Assembly (NCBI GenBank): GCA_965267505.1
Contig: OZ254081.1
Location: forward strand, 1,736,001-1,800,000
Source of the DNA: JANQHS01 sp965267505
GTDB lineage: Bacteria > Bacteroidota > Bacteroidia > Cytophagales > CCMP332
Direction of reading: 5' to 3'
DNA: 64,000 nt
In this document: positions 43,424 to 52,074 of the stretch, one piece after another
Position numbering within the stretch: the stretch's first letter is position 1
Layout of the letters: every line of letters begins with the position of its first letter
Translations under genes and position numbers: made by a program
Notes under the pieces: generated by a model
The model's input: the letters and a program-made list of their open reading frames with translations, nothing else
Databases searched by the model: none
Told to the model about the DNA's origin: nothing

Positions 43424-44770
43424 ATGCTAAAAGAAATTCTCAGGAAACTAGAGAGGTATTTTGTTGACGAGCAATACCAGGAATCAGGTGAAAGAAGGAG
43501 AGTCCTTCTTACATTTTACTTAAACCTTACCGGTGGCTTGGCCACCTTGATCCTTCCTTTCGTTTATGTTGCTATAGGCTTTAACAAGGGCTTATATTTT
43601 TCCACTTTTGCAACTTTTCTTGTAGTCATCATGCTTATCATGATGCGGAAAGGGGTAAGCCAGGTATTTATTGGTAATTTTTGTGCCTTTTCCGTGATTC
43701 TTGACCTCGGTGCTCTTGTGGTCTTTACCGGAGGTATTGATTCTCCTGCACTTATATGGTTGCTTTTTGCTCCCATTACTGGGTATTTGCTAACCAATGA
43801 TCTTTCTGGCAAGATCTGGTCCGGAATAACCTTTGGACTGATCTTAGTATTGGGATTTTTAATCCCAGATTCAGTTGAATTGCCCAGTCTAATTCCACAG
43901 GAATATTTCCGAATGGTTCATGGAATAAACTTCATTTTGAGTGTTTCTATCCTTTTAATAATTGTCTTTTCTTATGAAAGCAACCAGGTGAATGCCGTGA
44001 AGGAAATGGATCAATTGAACTCTGAGCTAAGAAGGAAGACCAGGGAGAAAGAAGAGTTGAACAAGAACCTGGAAGGAATCGTTGAGGAAAGGACCAGAGA
44101 ATTAAAAAGAATGAACGAGGAGCTGGATCATTTTTCATATAGCATCTCCCATAATCTCAGAGCTCCACTAACTAGTATCCTTGGACTAGTGGAATTGGCT
44201 GAAAAAGAGCCGGAAAACCTTGATAAGTATCTGGGTATGATACGGAAATCTACTAGTAAGCTGGACCAGACAATTCATGGGATCAATTCTTACCTAAGAA
44301 ATTACAGAGGTGAAGTGGAGTTGGAGGACTTGAACATAAAATCTTTGCTTGAGGAGATTATCAACGATCAGGCTTTTTCCAAGGAAGCCAGAAAAATGGA
44401 CATTGAGCTAAAAGTTTCTCAGGACCTGAATATCAAGAGTGATAGGGAAAGGCTCAGAACAATTTTTTCCAATTTATTATCCAATTCGGTTAAATATTCG
44501 GATGAAGAAAAAGAAAAGAATTTCATCACTCTTAGTTCAAGAGCCAATGGTAATTCCTGTTATGTAGAAGTTGAAGATAACGGGATTGGGATTTCAAAAG
44601 AAAAGCAGGGCAAGGTCTTCAATATGTTTTATAGGGGAACTGAAAGGTCAAAAGGGGATGGCCTTGGACTTTACATAGTCAATGAAACCCTGATTAAGCT
44701 TGGAGGTTCGGTGAAATTGGAATCCAATGAGGGCGAGGGAACAAAGTTCGTTGTTCAGATCCCGAGTTAA
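43424..44770 (+). CDS. Orphan sensor histidine kinase with six-TM input domain
   Basis: A 448-residue kinase. About six hydrophobic segments between residues 25 and 195 form an uncharacterised membrane sensor (7TMR/MASE-like). A coiled coil follows (LNSELRRKTREKEELNKNLE and EERTRELKRMNEELDHF), then the HisKA helix with FSYSISHNLRAPLTSILGL, where the phosphorylated His is near residue 242. The ATPase domain carries FSNLLSNSVKYSDEEK, VEVEDNGIGIS and RSKGDGLGLYIV. The start at 43424 is the first ATG that begins near the membrane part; a TTG 42 bases upstream is also open. No response regulator gene is adjacent. It is divergent from lysA. Confidence 0.9.
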   Translation: MLKEILRKLERYFVDEQYQESGERRRVLLTFYLNLTGGLATLILPFVYVAIGFNKGLYFSTFATFLVVIMLIMMRKGVSQVFIGNFCAFSVILDLGALVVFTGGIDSPALIWLLFAPITGYLLTNDLSGKIWSGITFGLILVLGFLIPDSVELPSLIPQEYFRMVHGINFILSVSILLIIVFSYESNQVNAVKEMDQLNSELRRKTREKEELNKNLEGIVEERTRELKRMNEELDHFSYSISHNLRAPLTSILGLVELAEKEPENLDKYLGMIRKSTSKLDQTIHGINSYLRNYRGEVELEDLNIKSLLEEIINDQAFSKEARKMDIELKVSQDLNIKSDRERLRTIFSNLLSNSVKYSDEEKEKNFITLSSRANGNSCYVEVEDNGIGISKEKQGKVFNMFYRGTERSKGDGLGLYIVNETLIKLGGSVKLESNEGEGTKFVVQIPS

Positions 44771-44772
44771 GT

Positions 44773-45192
44773 CTATTCTTCGCCCATGAATTTCTTGAGG
44801 AGTCTGGCTAACTCAAGAGATTCTTTACCCTTTAAATTCACCTTCAATTCCTTGTCGATCTTTTCGAGGGCCGGAACCACTTCCTTCAGTTTTTTCTCCC
44901 CTTTAGGTGTTAAAGAGATCAATACTTCTCGTCTGCTTTCGGGCGATATCGCCCTTTCTACCAATCCTTTTAATCTTAACTTTTCCACCAATCTGGTAGT
45001 GTTTGCAGTCTGATTTAGAAGCTTCTTTTGAACCTGTTTAAGATTCATTGGTGCCTGGGCGATTTCCAAAATCTTGAGAACATTGAATTGCTCATGTGAC
45101 AGTCCAAAAGGCTCCATGGCCTTCGAGAACTTCTTTTGATGGGATAAACCCGCCTTTATCACATTGATCGATGCGAGCACATGAGGTTTCAT
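44773..45192 (-). CDS. MarR family transcriptional regulator
   Basis: A 139-residue MarR protein. The winged helix shows QFNVLKILEIAQAPMNLKQVQKKLLN (recognition-helix region), TANTTRLVEKLRLKGLVERAISPESRREVLISLTPKGEKKL (wing). These regulators usually sense small phenolic or oxidising molecules and repress a divergent gene. It faces the NmrA-like oxidoreductase gene across 84 bases, in which palindromes overlap the likely promoter of that gene. It ends 2 bases after the convergent histidine kinase stop. Confidence 0.92.
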   Translation of the reverse strand: MKPHVLASINVIKAGLSHQKKFSKAMEPFGLSHEQFNVLKILEIAQAPMNLKQVQKKLLNQTANTTRLVEKLRLKGLVERAISPESRREVLISLTPKGEKKLKEVVPALEKIDKELKVNLKGKESLELARLLKKFMGEE

Positions 45193-45210
45193 ATTATAAA
45201 TATAGCAATT

Positions 45211-45241
45211 GTTGAGTATTCAATTATTGATTGTATATTTG
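45211..45241 (+). promoter_or_regulatory. Promoter of the NmrA-like gene overlapping a MarR-type operator
   Basis: TATATTTG at 45234-45241 matches the TAnnTTTG -7 element exactly; GTTG at 45211-45214 sits 19 bases upstream in place of TTTG. An imperfect palindrome TTGAGTATTCAA (45212-45223, one G-T asymmetry) covers the -33 element, and TCAATTATTGA (45220-45230) is a second perfect palindrome with 5-bp arms. This is where a MarR dimer would block RNA polymerase. Confidence 0.5.
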
Positions 45242-45276
45242 AGCAGTCAAAAAATGTTACAACAAATATTAAAACT

Positions 45277-46143
45277 ATGGCAAAGAAAGTGTTGGTGACC
45301 GGAGCTACTGGAAATATTGCAAGCCTGGTGATACCGCAATTATTAGAAGAAGAAATATCCGTGAGAGCACTGGTAAGAGACCTGGAAAAAGCTTCCAGGC
45401 TCAGTGATATGGGTGTTGAGTTGATAAAAGGGGATTTTGAGGATACTCCTGCCCTTGAGAAGGCAACTGAAAACATCGATGGCGTCCTGGCAATTACAGC
45501 TCCTGGACCCCAGGCAGTTGATCAGGGGAGGAATATCCTTAATGCAGCAAAAAAGAATGGAAACCCTTATTATGTAAGAATATCGGCTATCAAAGCCGCT
45601 CCAGATGCTCCTCAAAATAATGGTCGGCTTCATTATCAAAGCGATCAGGACCTCATGGCCTCTGGCCTCCCTTATACCATTCTAAGGCCACATTACTTTA
45701 TGCAGAACATGTTTATGTCTGTAGATACCATCAAGGAAAATGGGAACATGTATTATGGAATGGGGGATGGAAAGCTGGGAATGGTAGATGTTAGAGATAT
45801 TGCGGATAGTGCTGCGAGGATCCTCATTGATGGCGATCATGAAGGGAAGATCTATACTCCTACAGGACCTTCAGCAATCACATTCCAGGAAATAGCAGAT
45901 TATATCGGTAGCCAGCTAGGAAAACCGGTGAATTATGTAAAAATCAGTCTCGATGATGTTTATAATGCAATTGCTGATGCTGGATGGGGTGAATGGGGTG
46001 CGGAAGTAATGCGCGGTTATTCAAAGGCGTATAGTGAAGGTTGGGGTGATTTTGTTACTGATGATGTTGAAATCGTTACCGGAAAACCCTCAAGAAGTTT
46101 TCAGCAATTCTATCATGATCTTATGGCCCCGGCTCTGAAATAG
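45277..46143 (+). CDS. NmrA-like NAD(P)-binding oxidoreductase, atypical SDR
   Basis: A 288-residue protein. The nucleotide motif VLVTGATGNIASLV is at the N-terminus, and the NADP-preferring segment ALVRDLEKASRL follows. SDQDLMASGLPYTILRPHYFMQNMF and YYGMGDGKLGMVDVRDIADSAARIL are typical of QOR2/NmrA-type quinone or sugar oxidoreductases. The start at 45277 is chosen because this ATG precedes the nucleotide motif by only a few residues; the longer frame runs into the regulatory gap. The divergent MarR gene probably controls it in response to an electrophile or quinone. Confidence 0.9.
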   Translation: MAKKVLVTGATGNIASLVIPQLLEEEISVRALVRDLEKASRLSDMGVELIKGDFEDTPALEKATENIDGVLAITAPGPQAVDQGRNILNAAKKNGNPYYVRISAIKAAPDAPQNNGRLHYQSDQDLMASGLPYTILRPHYFMQNMFMSVDTIKENGNMYYGMGDGKLGMVDVRDIADSAARILIDGDHEGKIYTPTGPSAITFQEIADYIGSQLGKPVNYVKISLDDVYNAIADAGWGEWGAEVMRGYSKAYSEGWGDFVTDDVEIVTGKPSRSFQQFYHDLMAPALK

Positions 46144-46154
46144 AATTTTAGATT

Positions 46155-46478
46155 TTATTTGAGCAGGGAGATTGATCTTTTGATCAGATCAAGGTATTCC
46201 TGGTTCGAGAGCTTGGCTTGCCTAGGTATCGAATAATAAGGCATTTTCACATGCTTTACGGAACCCAGTGAGGCCATTTTTTCTTGCATTCCCTCATCGG
46301 CCTTGATAAAAAATTCTCCTTTTGGGCTGATCAATGCGAACATCCCTTTTTCATAAAAGATACCTACCCCGCCAAACATCTTTTTATGGCTGATTCCTTC
46401 CAAGGAATTAATTCTTTCAAGAACCTCTTCAGCTCTTTCTTCAGCAGAGCTGGAAAATTTTGATCCTTTCTCTCCCAT
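46155..46478 (-). CDS. TfoX N-terminal domain protein, second of three
   Basis: A 107-residue protein with ISHKKMFGGVGIFYEKGMFALIS, GEFFIKADEGMQEKM and MPYYSIPRQAKLSNQEYLDLIKRSI, again the TfoX N-terminal fold. It lies 1 base downstream of the DUF2834 gene on the same strand, so it is part of a minus-strand run of small membrane and signalling genes extending to 50.3 kb. Function unknown; paralogues at 41.7 and 59.2 kb. Confidence 0.85.
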   Translation of the reverse strand: MGEKGSKFSSSAEERAEEVLERINSLEGISHKKMFGGVGIFYEKGMFALISPKGEFFIKADEGMQEKMASLGSVKHVKMPYYSIPRQAKLSNQEYLDLIKRSISLLK

Positions 46479-46479
46479 T

Positions 46480-46809
46480 TTAAAATTTCTCTAGTTGAAC
46501 TTCTCTTTGATACAGGAATAAAGGCAAGGCACCCGACAAGCCAAATAGCATACAGAGAACCCAGACCAGGTAGGGCTTGTTCATTCGGAGTTTAGTAGAT
46601 TCTCTATAGGACCAAACAAAGAAGACCAGGACCACAAAAAGTAGATCTACAACAAAGGCCGTTGCGATATCATTTGGGAACATCCCCACCATGGTTTCCA
46701 GTGGCTTGACCCAAAAAAGGACATTGCCTGTTTCAAAGCTTTCCTTTAGCACCCAAATATTAGGGGCCACAAATCCAAGGACTGTAAGTATCAGATATAG
46801 GTTTTTCAT
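46480..46809 (-). CDS. DUF2834 family small membrane protein
   Basis: A 109-residue protein with three hydrophobic segments: MKNLYLILTVLGFVAPN, IATAFVVDLLFVVLVFFVW and PYLVWVLCMLFGLSGALPLFLY. PNDIATAFVVDLL is typical of DUF2834, an uncharacterised inner-membrane family. The start is the ATG at 46809; the longer reading extends into the upstream receiver-like gene. It is co-linear and nearly contiguous with its neighbours. Confidence 0.8.
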   Translation of the reverse strand: MKNLYLILTVLGFVAPNIWVLKESFETGNVLFWVKPLETMVGMFPNDIATAFVVDLLFVVLVFFVWSYRESTKLRMNKPYLVWVLCMLFGLSGALPLFLYQREVQLEKF

Positions 46810-46810
46810 T

Positions 46811-47161
46811 TTATTCTTTTGAAATGGGTTTAATTCCAGCAGCAAGGTGGATCTTGGTCATAATCGCTTTTTCGTTGGCAAGATGAAGCAATTTTACAGG
46901 GGTGGCTTCAGGTCCTCTTTCCAAGGGGTAAATAGGAATTTGACCATCCACGCCTTTCATTTCCATGATCATTGAATTTCTTACGGATTCTTCGAGCCCA
47001 GCACCCATCACTACAAGGTCAGCTTCCTTTCTTTCAAGAATTTGGAGAATCTCCTCGATCTTATTACTAGCTACTACCTGTCTACCCATGCGCTTCAGTT
47101 CAATGCTCAATACATCTATCGTGCTTTGAAGTCTTCCTATCAGTAATATCCTGGGTTCCAT
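46811..47161 (-). CDS. Degenerate receiver-like protein
   Basis: A 116-residue protein with the beta-alpha-beta pattern of response-regulator receivers (MEPRILLIGRLQSTIDVLSIELKRM then ADLVVMGAGLEES and HLAAGIKPI). The position that should hold the phosphorylated Asp is occupied by Gly or Ala in VVMGAG, and the acidic pocket at the first strand end is missing, so phosphorylation is unlikely. It may be a phosphate-independent regulator. Ends 1 base before the DUF2834 start and 6 bases after the bestrophin stop in the same run. Confidence 0.6.
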   Translation of the reverse strand: MEPRILLIGRLQSTIDVLSIELKRMGRQVVASNKIEEILQILERKEADLVVMGAGLEESVRNSMIMEMKGVDGQIPIYPLERGPEATPVKLLHLANEKAIMTKIHLAAGIKPISKE

Positions 47162-47167
47162 GATTCT

Positions 47168-48187
47168 CTACATTAAAATATTCTTTTCTGGTTTTATTGG
47201 TTCAGGAAGTTCGGTTTCACCCAACATTTCTCTTAGGTCTATCTCGATGGTTCTCGATAAGGAAGTTATTGGAACATCATTGGCTCCTCCCATAAACGGA
47301 TTTTCCGTCGCTTCGCCAATCTTTTCCATGGTATGAAATACCCATGCAACCAGCGCACTAAAGGGGATGGTAAGCCAAACAAAATTCTCTCCTGCCTTTA
47401 CAAATTCGGGGATCATTCCAAAGGGTACTAGCAAAATAAAGATCCAGACGAAATACAGATTGATGGTGGCAAATTGCCTTGGATATGGAAAATTTTTGAT
47501 CCTCTCACATTTACCCTGGTGAGTAAAAAGATCCTTAAGTATGTTTTCCATTTCCATATGACGGAAATCATCCACCAATTTACTTTGCATTAGGTCCCTA
47601 AGGTCCTCACTTTGCTTGGAAAGGATCTGAGCGGCTGGATTTTGAGTTTTCATTACACTAGCCAGCTCTTCTTCTTCCAATATTCCTTCCATCTCGGGAA
47701 GCATTTCTCCATCTTGTTCCTGAACATAAAAGAGGCTTCGGTATTCTTTGTTATGGGGTTTATTAATGCTTTCCCAAACCCTTGAAGATCTCAGTTGAAA
47801 CCTCAAGGCTGTAAGCCAGGCTATGTGTCGATAAACCAATCTTTTCCTGATTTTATTCAGTTCTTCATTGGGAACAGGATCCGGGTTATGCGAATTGGTC
47901 ACATAATCTCTAGCCATAATTCCCCAGGTCCTGCTTGTATTTACTATGGCACCCCAGATCTGTCTACCTTCCCAGAGCCGGTCATAGGTAGCATTGTTTT
48001 TGAATCCAACCAGGAAAGCAACAGCAGTACCCACAAGGGCTATGGGCAACCATGGAATTGTGATCCAGGTGATGCCAACGAGGTCATAAATGATCGTAGG
48101 GATTGCTCCAATGATGAGGAAAACAAAAGTTTCTCTTCGGGTCCAGAAGATAACTTCTTTGAGGGTAAATTTTTCTCCAGCGTGCAT
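47168..48187 (-). CDS. Bestrophin family ion channel
   Basis: A 339-residue protein of the bestrophin/UPF0187 family, which form pentameric anion (or cation) channels in the inner membrane. Segments VFLIIGAIPTIIYDLVGI, WLPIALVGTAVAFLVGFKNN, ATYDRLWEGRQIWGAIVNTSR and RQFATINLYFVWIFILLVPFGMIPEF match the family, as does the C-terminal IEIDLREMLGETELPEP. A bestrophin located two genes from a cyclase in one run suggests the two may be functionally linked. Confidence 0.9.
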   Translation of the reverse strand: MHAGEKFTLKEVIFWTRRETFVFLIIGAIPTIIYDLVGITWITIPWLPIALVGTAVAFLVGFKNNATYDRLWEGRQIWGAIVNTSRTWGIMARDYVTNSHNPDPVPNEELNKIRKRLVYRHIAWLTALRFQLRSSRVWESINKPHNKEYRSLFYVQEQDGEMLPEMEGILEEEELASVMKTQNPAAQILSKQSEDLRDLMQSKLVDDFRHMEMENILKDLFTHQGKCERIKNFPYPRQFATINLYFVWIFILLVPFGMIPEFVKAGENFVWLTIPFSALVAWVFHTMEKIGEATENPFMGGANDVPITSLSRTIEIDLREMLGETELPEPIKPEKNILM

Positions 48188-48249
48188 GCTAGCCTGATTT
48201 TAATTGAAATCTACTATTAATTTTTTCTTTGTTTTCGCTTGGTCACTTT

Positions 48250-49350
48250 TTACGAAAGATTAGACCCAATGGTCAATAAGCCTACCTTCTTTTCTTTACC
48301 TCTCAGACCGATGTCCCCTAATTTTTCCCAACTCAAATTCTTTTCTAAGCTCATATATTTTGAAGCGTCTTCAGAAACCAGAACATCAACATCAAAATTT
48401 TTACATTGCCCTAAGATCCTGGAGGTAGTATTAAGAACATCACCACTAAAGACCACATCTTTTTTTACCACACCTATTTCCCCGGTAGTCGTGGTTCCAG
48501 AATGAAATCCAGCCCTAAAATCAGGAACCACTCCAAAATTCTTTGAGAATCCTTCTCGTTCTATTTCAAAGATCTCTTTCATTTTCAGATAGCAGCGAAT
48601 AGGATCTGATTTCTTCTTTTCGCGAAGCGGCCAGGTAACGATCACCTCATCTCCCACATACTGGTAGATGGATCCGCGGCTATCCAATATGGCTGGAGTC
48701 ATTATTTCGTAGTAGCGGTTTAGTAGCTTGAAATATTCAGTATGACCAAGCTTTTCAGCAATTGTGGTTGATGATTTCATATCTAGGAACATGAAGATCC
48801 TCTCTTCAACTCTTGGCTTATGGTATTTACCCAAAAGCATGTTTAGAAAGACTTCATGGCCTATATTTTCCCTGATCTCCAGGATAAATATCCCCAAGGA
48901 CAAAATGGTCAGCGCATATATCAGTACACTCCAAAAGGCAAAGGTGCTGTAGAAGACGATCACACTATTTATTACAGGGTGCTCCCAGGGGGGCAGCTTA
49001 TACCTGACAGAATTTACAATGAAGGTCAATATGAAAATGATTAAGCTTAATCCAAGGGTGTAGATTATGGTCTTGACCAGGATAGTTCTCCCGAAGGATG
49101 CTCCCTTTAAAAGCTTGTTGAAGATAAACACCTCCGTAACCCCCACAGCCATTCCTATTGCCGGCCCAAAAAATATCAGGGAAACAATGCTTTGAACAAA
49201 GTCATATGGATTTCCAGTTGCTGGATAAAGCTTATTGTCCCCTAATAATCCTCTTTCAACCAGGCCATACAATAAACCAAAAAAGGTCATGAATACGGCA
49301 TAGTATATGACCTTTTGAATCGATATCCGTGTCCTTTGACTAATTGACAT
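48250..49350 (-). CDS. Membrane-bound class III adenylate/guanylate cyclase
   Basis: A 366-residue cyclase. Four to five membrane helices precede residue 165. The catalytic domain keeps all key positions: FMFLDMKSST (first metal Asp), YVGDEVIVTWPL (second metal Asp), FHSGTTTTGEIGV, and FSGDVLNTTSRI with the specificity Asp, transition-state Asn and Arg. It should therefore be active, as cAMP or cGMP synthase; the specificity Asp favours ATP. Its start overlaps the 3' end of the epimerase gene by 11 bases. It is the only intact cyclase in the window, contrasting with the degenerate DUF2652 protein at 23.5 kb. Confidence 0.9.
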   Translation of the reverse strand: MSISQRTRISIQKVIYYAVFMTFFGLLYGLVERGLLGDNKLYPATGNPYDFVQSIVSLIFFGPAIGMAVGVTEVFIFNKLLKGASFGRTILVKTIIYTLGLSLIIFILTFIVNSVRYKLPPWEHPVINSVIVFYSTFAFWSVLIYALTILSLGIFILEIRENIGHEVFLNMLLGKYHKPRVEERIFMFLDMKSSTTIAEKLGHTEYFKLLNRYYEIMTPAILDSRGSIYQYVGDEVIVTWPLREKKKSDPIRCYLKMKEIFEIEREGFSKNFGVVPDFRAGFHSGTTTTGEIGVVKKDVVFSGDVLNTTSRILGQCKNFDVDVLVSEDASKYMSLEKNLSWEKLGDIGLRGKEKKVGLLTIGSNLS

Positions 49351-50269
49351 TTTTCTTGTAGAAATCCGCAGTCCTGGCTATTCCCTCTTCATAGGAAGTG
49401 GGTCTTACCTCAAAGGCTTTTTCGAATTTGTTGCTATCAAAGTGATAGGGAGAATCGACCTGGTATAGCATTTCCATATTCTCCTTTATTGCAGGGATGA
49501 AAATTCCAAGGATAAGTAGGAACCATCTTTTTAAGATCATGACCTTTGGATCAGCTCCAAAAGATTTTGTAGCTAATTCGATGTATTGTCTTCCAGTCAG
49601 TGGTGGAGCCGTGGGTAAATGCCAAATTTCTCCCAAAGCCTTTTCTGAATTCCCCAGAATAGCCAAGGCTTTTCCGGCATCTGGGGTATAGGTCATCGAA
49701 TGGGATTGATCGGCATCCATCATCCATTGAGCTGTTTTTCCCTTATTGAGATTTTCCATAACCGTCACATTGAAAAAACTGAGAGGTGTGTTTGGCCCAT
49801 AAAAATCAGCAGACCTGGCAATACAACCCTTTACTTCACCATTCTTTATGGCTTCCATTAATCTGTTTGCGATCTCGGCTCTTACTTCCCCTTTCTTGCT
49901 GCTGGGCTTATAAGGACTTTCTTCGGTCATTTTACCCTCGACCTTTCCATAGCAGTATACATTATCAAAGAAGATCAGTTTTGAACTTTCTCTTTTGCAG
50001 GCTTCAATGACGTTGTCCATAACCAGGGGCCAGGTTTCTTTCCAAACCTTGAGCTTGTATTCAAAACCAGCGCAGAGGTAAACAACCTGCGATCCTTTCA
50101 CTGCATTAAGCACTTGCCCGGGATCCTTCAGATCTGCAGAAATCAATTGATCCTCCGGATGGATCTTTTTTGGTTTTCTGCTCACGAGCCTGATGGGCCT
50201 ACCAAGAATCTTAAGTGCTTTAGCTGTTTCCCTTCCGATAACCCCACTCGATCCTAGTATTGTGTGCAT
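49340..50269 (-). CDS. NAD-dependent epimerase/dehydratase family protein
   Basis: A 309-residue extended SDR. ILGSSGVIGRETAKALK is the nucleotide-binding motif; NVYCYGKVEG contains a Tyr of the YxxxK type with a downstream Lys in SSKKGEVR; SFEVRPTSYEEGIARTADF closes the protein. It most resembles small epimerases acting on unknown nucleotide sugars or ketones. It is upstream of and overlapping the cyclase. A hydrophobic stretch near FLLILGIFIPAI might tether it to the membrane. Confidence 0.82.
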   Translation of the reverse strand: MHTILGSSGVIGRETAKALKILGRPIRLVSRKPKKIHPEDQLISADLKDPGQVLNAVKGSQVVYLCAGFEYKLKVWKETWPLVMDNVIEACKRESSKLIFFDNVYCYGKVEGKMTEESPYKPSSKKGEVRAEIANRLMEAIKNGEVKGCIARSADFYGPNTPLSFFNVTVMENLNKGKTAQWMMDADQSHSMTYTPDAGKALAILGNSEKALGEIWHLPTAPPLTGRQYIELATKSFGADPKVMILKRWFLLILGIFIPAIKENMEMLYQVDSPYHFDSNKFEKAFEVRPTSYEEGIARTADFYKKNVN

Positions 50270-50294
50270 ATTAATCCTTGTTTTTGAAAAACTC

Positions 50295-51386
50295 TTATTC
50301 TGCCCTGTTCATAAACCTACTTACAAGGCTATGAAATTGGTGAACCCCTTGTTCCCTTTTTGGAGAAAATCGGCCTCTATCGTAATGGGGTGATCTGATT
50401 CCTTTTTGTACCGATTCCACCACTTCCTCATCTTCAATTTCTACCTTGTCAAGATTGCTTCCGGCTCCTTGGTTCATTTTATCCTTATTCAAAATGTAGC
50501 TATGGAAAACAACCTTGGTAAGCTCAGGAGAAATGGGGATCACATGGTTTAGAGAGATCCCCCACGGGTAGGCATTAATCATCAGGTTTGGGAAAAGCCA
50601 GAAGTAATAAGCAGAAATCTCCTTCCCAAAATCAGGATGTTCACTTGGAAAATCAAATACGGTTTCCTGATTCTTTGAATAGGCCACCTGGTAATTAAAT
50701 CCCTCACCTAAACGAGTGCTATAACTGGGATAGTCGATCTCCTGATTAAGACCCCTATGAACAAAGGGAATGTGAAACCCTTCTAGGAAATTATCGCAAT
50801 AAAGAGCCCAATGTGCCTTTAACTCAAATTCCTGAGATTGGTCAGGAGAGGAGCTCAAACTCTCAAGAGGTAGGAAACCAAGCATGGTCCCTAGCTCATC
50901 AAGAAATGGGTCTAATGAGGAGGCGGTTCCATCGGAGATAAAATTGAATGGACCTATGGATTTGAGCTCGTATTGAAAAAGTTCGTCTTCTTTACTGGGA
51001 AAGTTTTCTGCTTTCTCAAATTCTGGCATTGAAATAAATCGGCCCCCAAGTGAAAATCTTCTTCCGTGGTATTGACAGCGAATTTCCTTGCAGCTTCCTT
51101 TCTCGGCGACCAGCAAATTTGCTCGATGGGTGCATACATTCGAAAGGGCATGAACTTTACCTTGCTCATCTTTACTTAGAAAAAGTGGGTGATTCAAAAA
51201 GCCAGACAGAAGCTCAAAGGGAATAACATCTCCAACCTTTTGGGGAAACTCAAAGGGCAGCCATTGCCAGGACCTTCTAAAAATCTTTTCTTTCGATTCT
51301 TCAAAATGATTTAGATCCATGTAGAATTCGGAAGGAAGGGTTCTGGCCTTTTTAATATCAGGATCCACGTAGAAATCCCTGGCCAT
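50295..51386 (-). CDS. Rieske [2Fe-2S] oxygenase, large subunit
   Basis: A 363-residue ring-hydroxylating-type oxygenase. The Rieske centre is CTHRANLLVAEKGSCKEIRCQYHGRRFSL, giving C-x-H and C-x2-H ligands (Cys-His and Cys-His in CTH and CQYH). The mononuclear iron site follows as CDNFLEGFHIPFVHRGL with the Asp/His ligands. The SRPBCC fold continues to the C-terminus. Related enzymes demethylate or hydroxylate quaternary ammonium compounds such as choline or carnitine. The start at ATG 51386 overlaps the upstream lipoprotein stop by one base (TGATG). No small subunit or reductase gene is adjacent. Confidence 0.9.
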   Translation of the reverse strand: MARDFYVDPDIKKARTLPSEFYMDLNHFEESKEKIFRRSWQWLPFEFPQKVGDVIPFELLSGFLNHPLFLSKDEQGKVHALSNVCTHRANLLVAEKGSCKEIRCQYHGRRFSLGGRFISMPEFEKAENFPSKEDELFQYELKSIGPFNFISDGTASSLDPFLDELGTMLGFLPLESLSSSPDQSQEFELKAHWALYCDNFLEGFHIPFVHRGLNQEIDYPSYSTRLGEGFNYQVAYSKNQETVFDFPSEHPDFGKEISAYYFWLFPNLMINAYPWGISLNHVIPISPELTKVVFHSYILNKDKMNQGAGSNLDKVEIEDEEVVESVQKGIRSPHYDRGRFSPKREQGVHQFHSLVSRFMNRAE

Positions 51387-52033
51387 CAATGCAATTGTTC
51401 TTGATCTCGTGCTTCCTCAAGCAATTGGTTATAGGCATGGGAAAACAGTTTCCCCATTCTATCATCCCGACTTTGAATGATCTGGTAGAGAGATTCAAAT
51501 TTATCCTTGAAATGCTCCGGATGAGGTCCATCCATCATAAAGCGAAATATACTTTCCAGGTCTTGATCAGAATACTCACCGCAAACCGGGATGATGTCAT
51601 CCGGATCCTTTTCCAACCATTTATGCAATAAGAGATCCTGCTCAAGGTCTTTACCAAATTCAGCACCCTTTGAAAGATCAAGGACTTTTCGATAGACCAG
51701 GGGAGAGGGTACATTCTTGAGGTCTAGAAGGATGTAAATGAGATCATACTCTCCTTTCAGAATTCCATTTGATCCGAAGAATTTTTTATAGGTCTCCCAA
51801 TCTGAGGGAAAGCTTCTCAAATATTTGAATTCAAGTTTTTTTCTGATCATCCCACGTTCTTCCCTGAGATCATCATGAAGAGATAGCAGTGCCTCTTTTT
51901 GCTCTCCAACAGAATTGAAATTGATATTGCTGACCCTCTTTTCCTCCGTACAGGAATTTATGAGAACACAGGATAATAAAAGGAAAGCTAATCCCTTAAA
52001 ATGGTTGGTAAAGAATAGTGCTAGATTTTTCAG
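51386..52033 (-). CDS. Unrecognised lipoprotein, non-ATG start
   Basis: I do not recognise a family. The frame begins with ATG only at 51850, but extending upstream without stops gives a lipoprotein signal: starting at a CTG (52033), KNLALFFTNHFKGLAFLLLSCVLINSC with Cys in a LINSC box, then TEEKRVSN. No ATG, GTG or TTG is in frame before the pirin gene, so the start is probably CTG (or a base error). The rest is about 185 mostly helical, charged residues (LEDLDQDLLLHKWLEKDPDDIIPVCGEYSDQDL-type segments). It ends 1 base into the Rieske gene, so the two are translated together and probably act in the same process. Confidence 0.65.
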   Translation of the reverse strand: MKNLALFFTNHFKGLAFLLLSCVLINSCTEEKRVSNINFNSVGEQKEALLSLHDDLREERGMIRKKLEFKYLRSFPSDWETYKKFFGSNGILKGEYDLIYILLDLKNVPSPLVYRKVLDLSKGAEFGKDLEQDLLLHKWLEKDPDDIIPVCGEYSDQDLESIFRFMMDGPHPEHFKDKFESLYQIIQSRDDRMGKLFSHAYNQLLEEARDQEQLH

Positions 52034-52074
52034 GTCCTTTGCCTTTTGTTTAGCTAAAATTAGGGCATGGAGCT

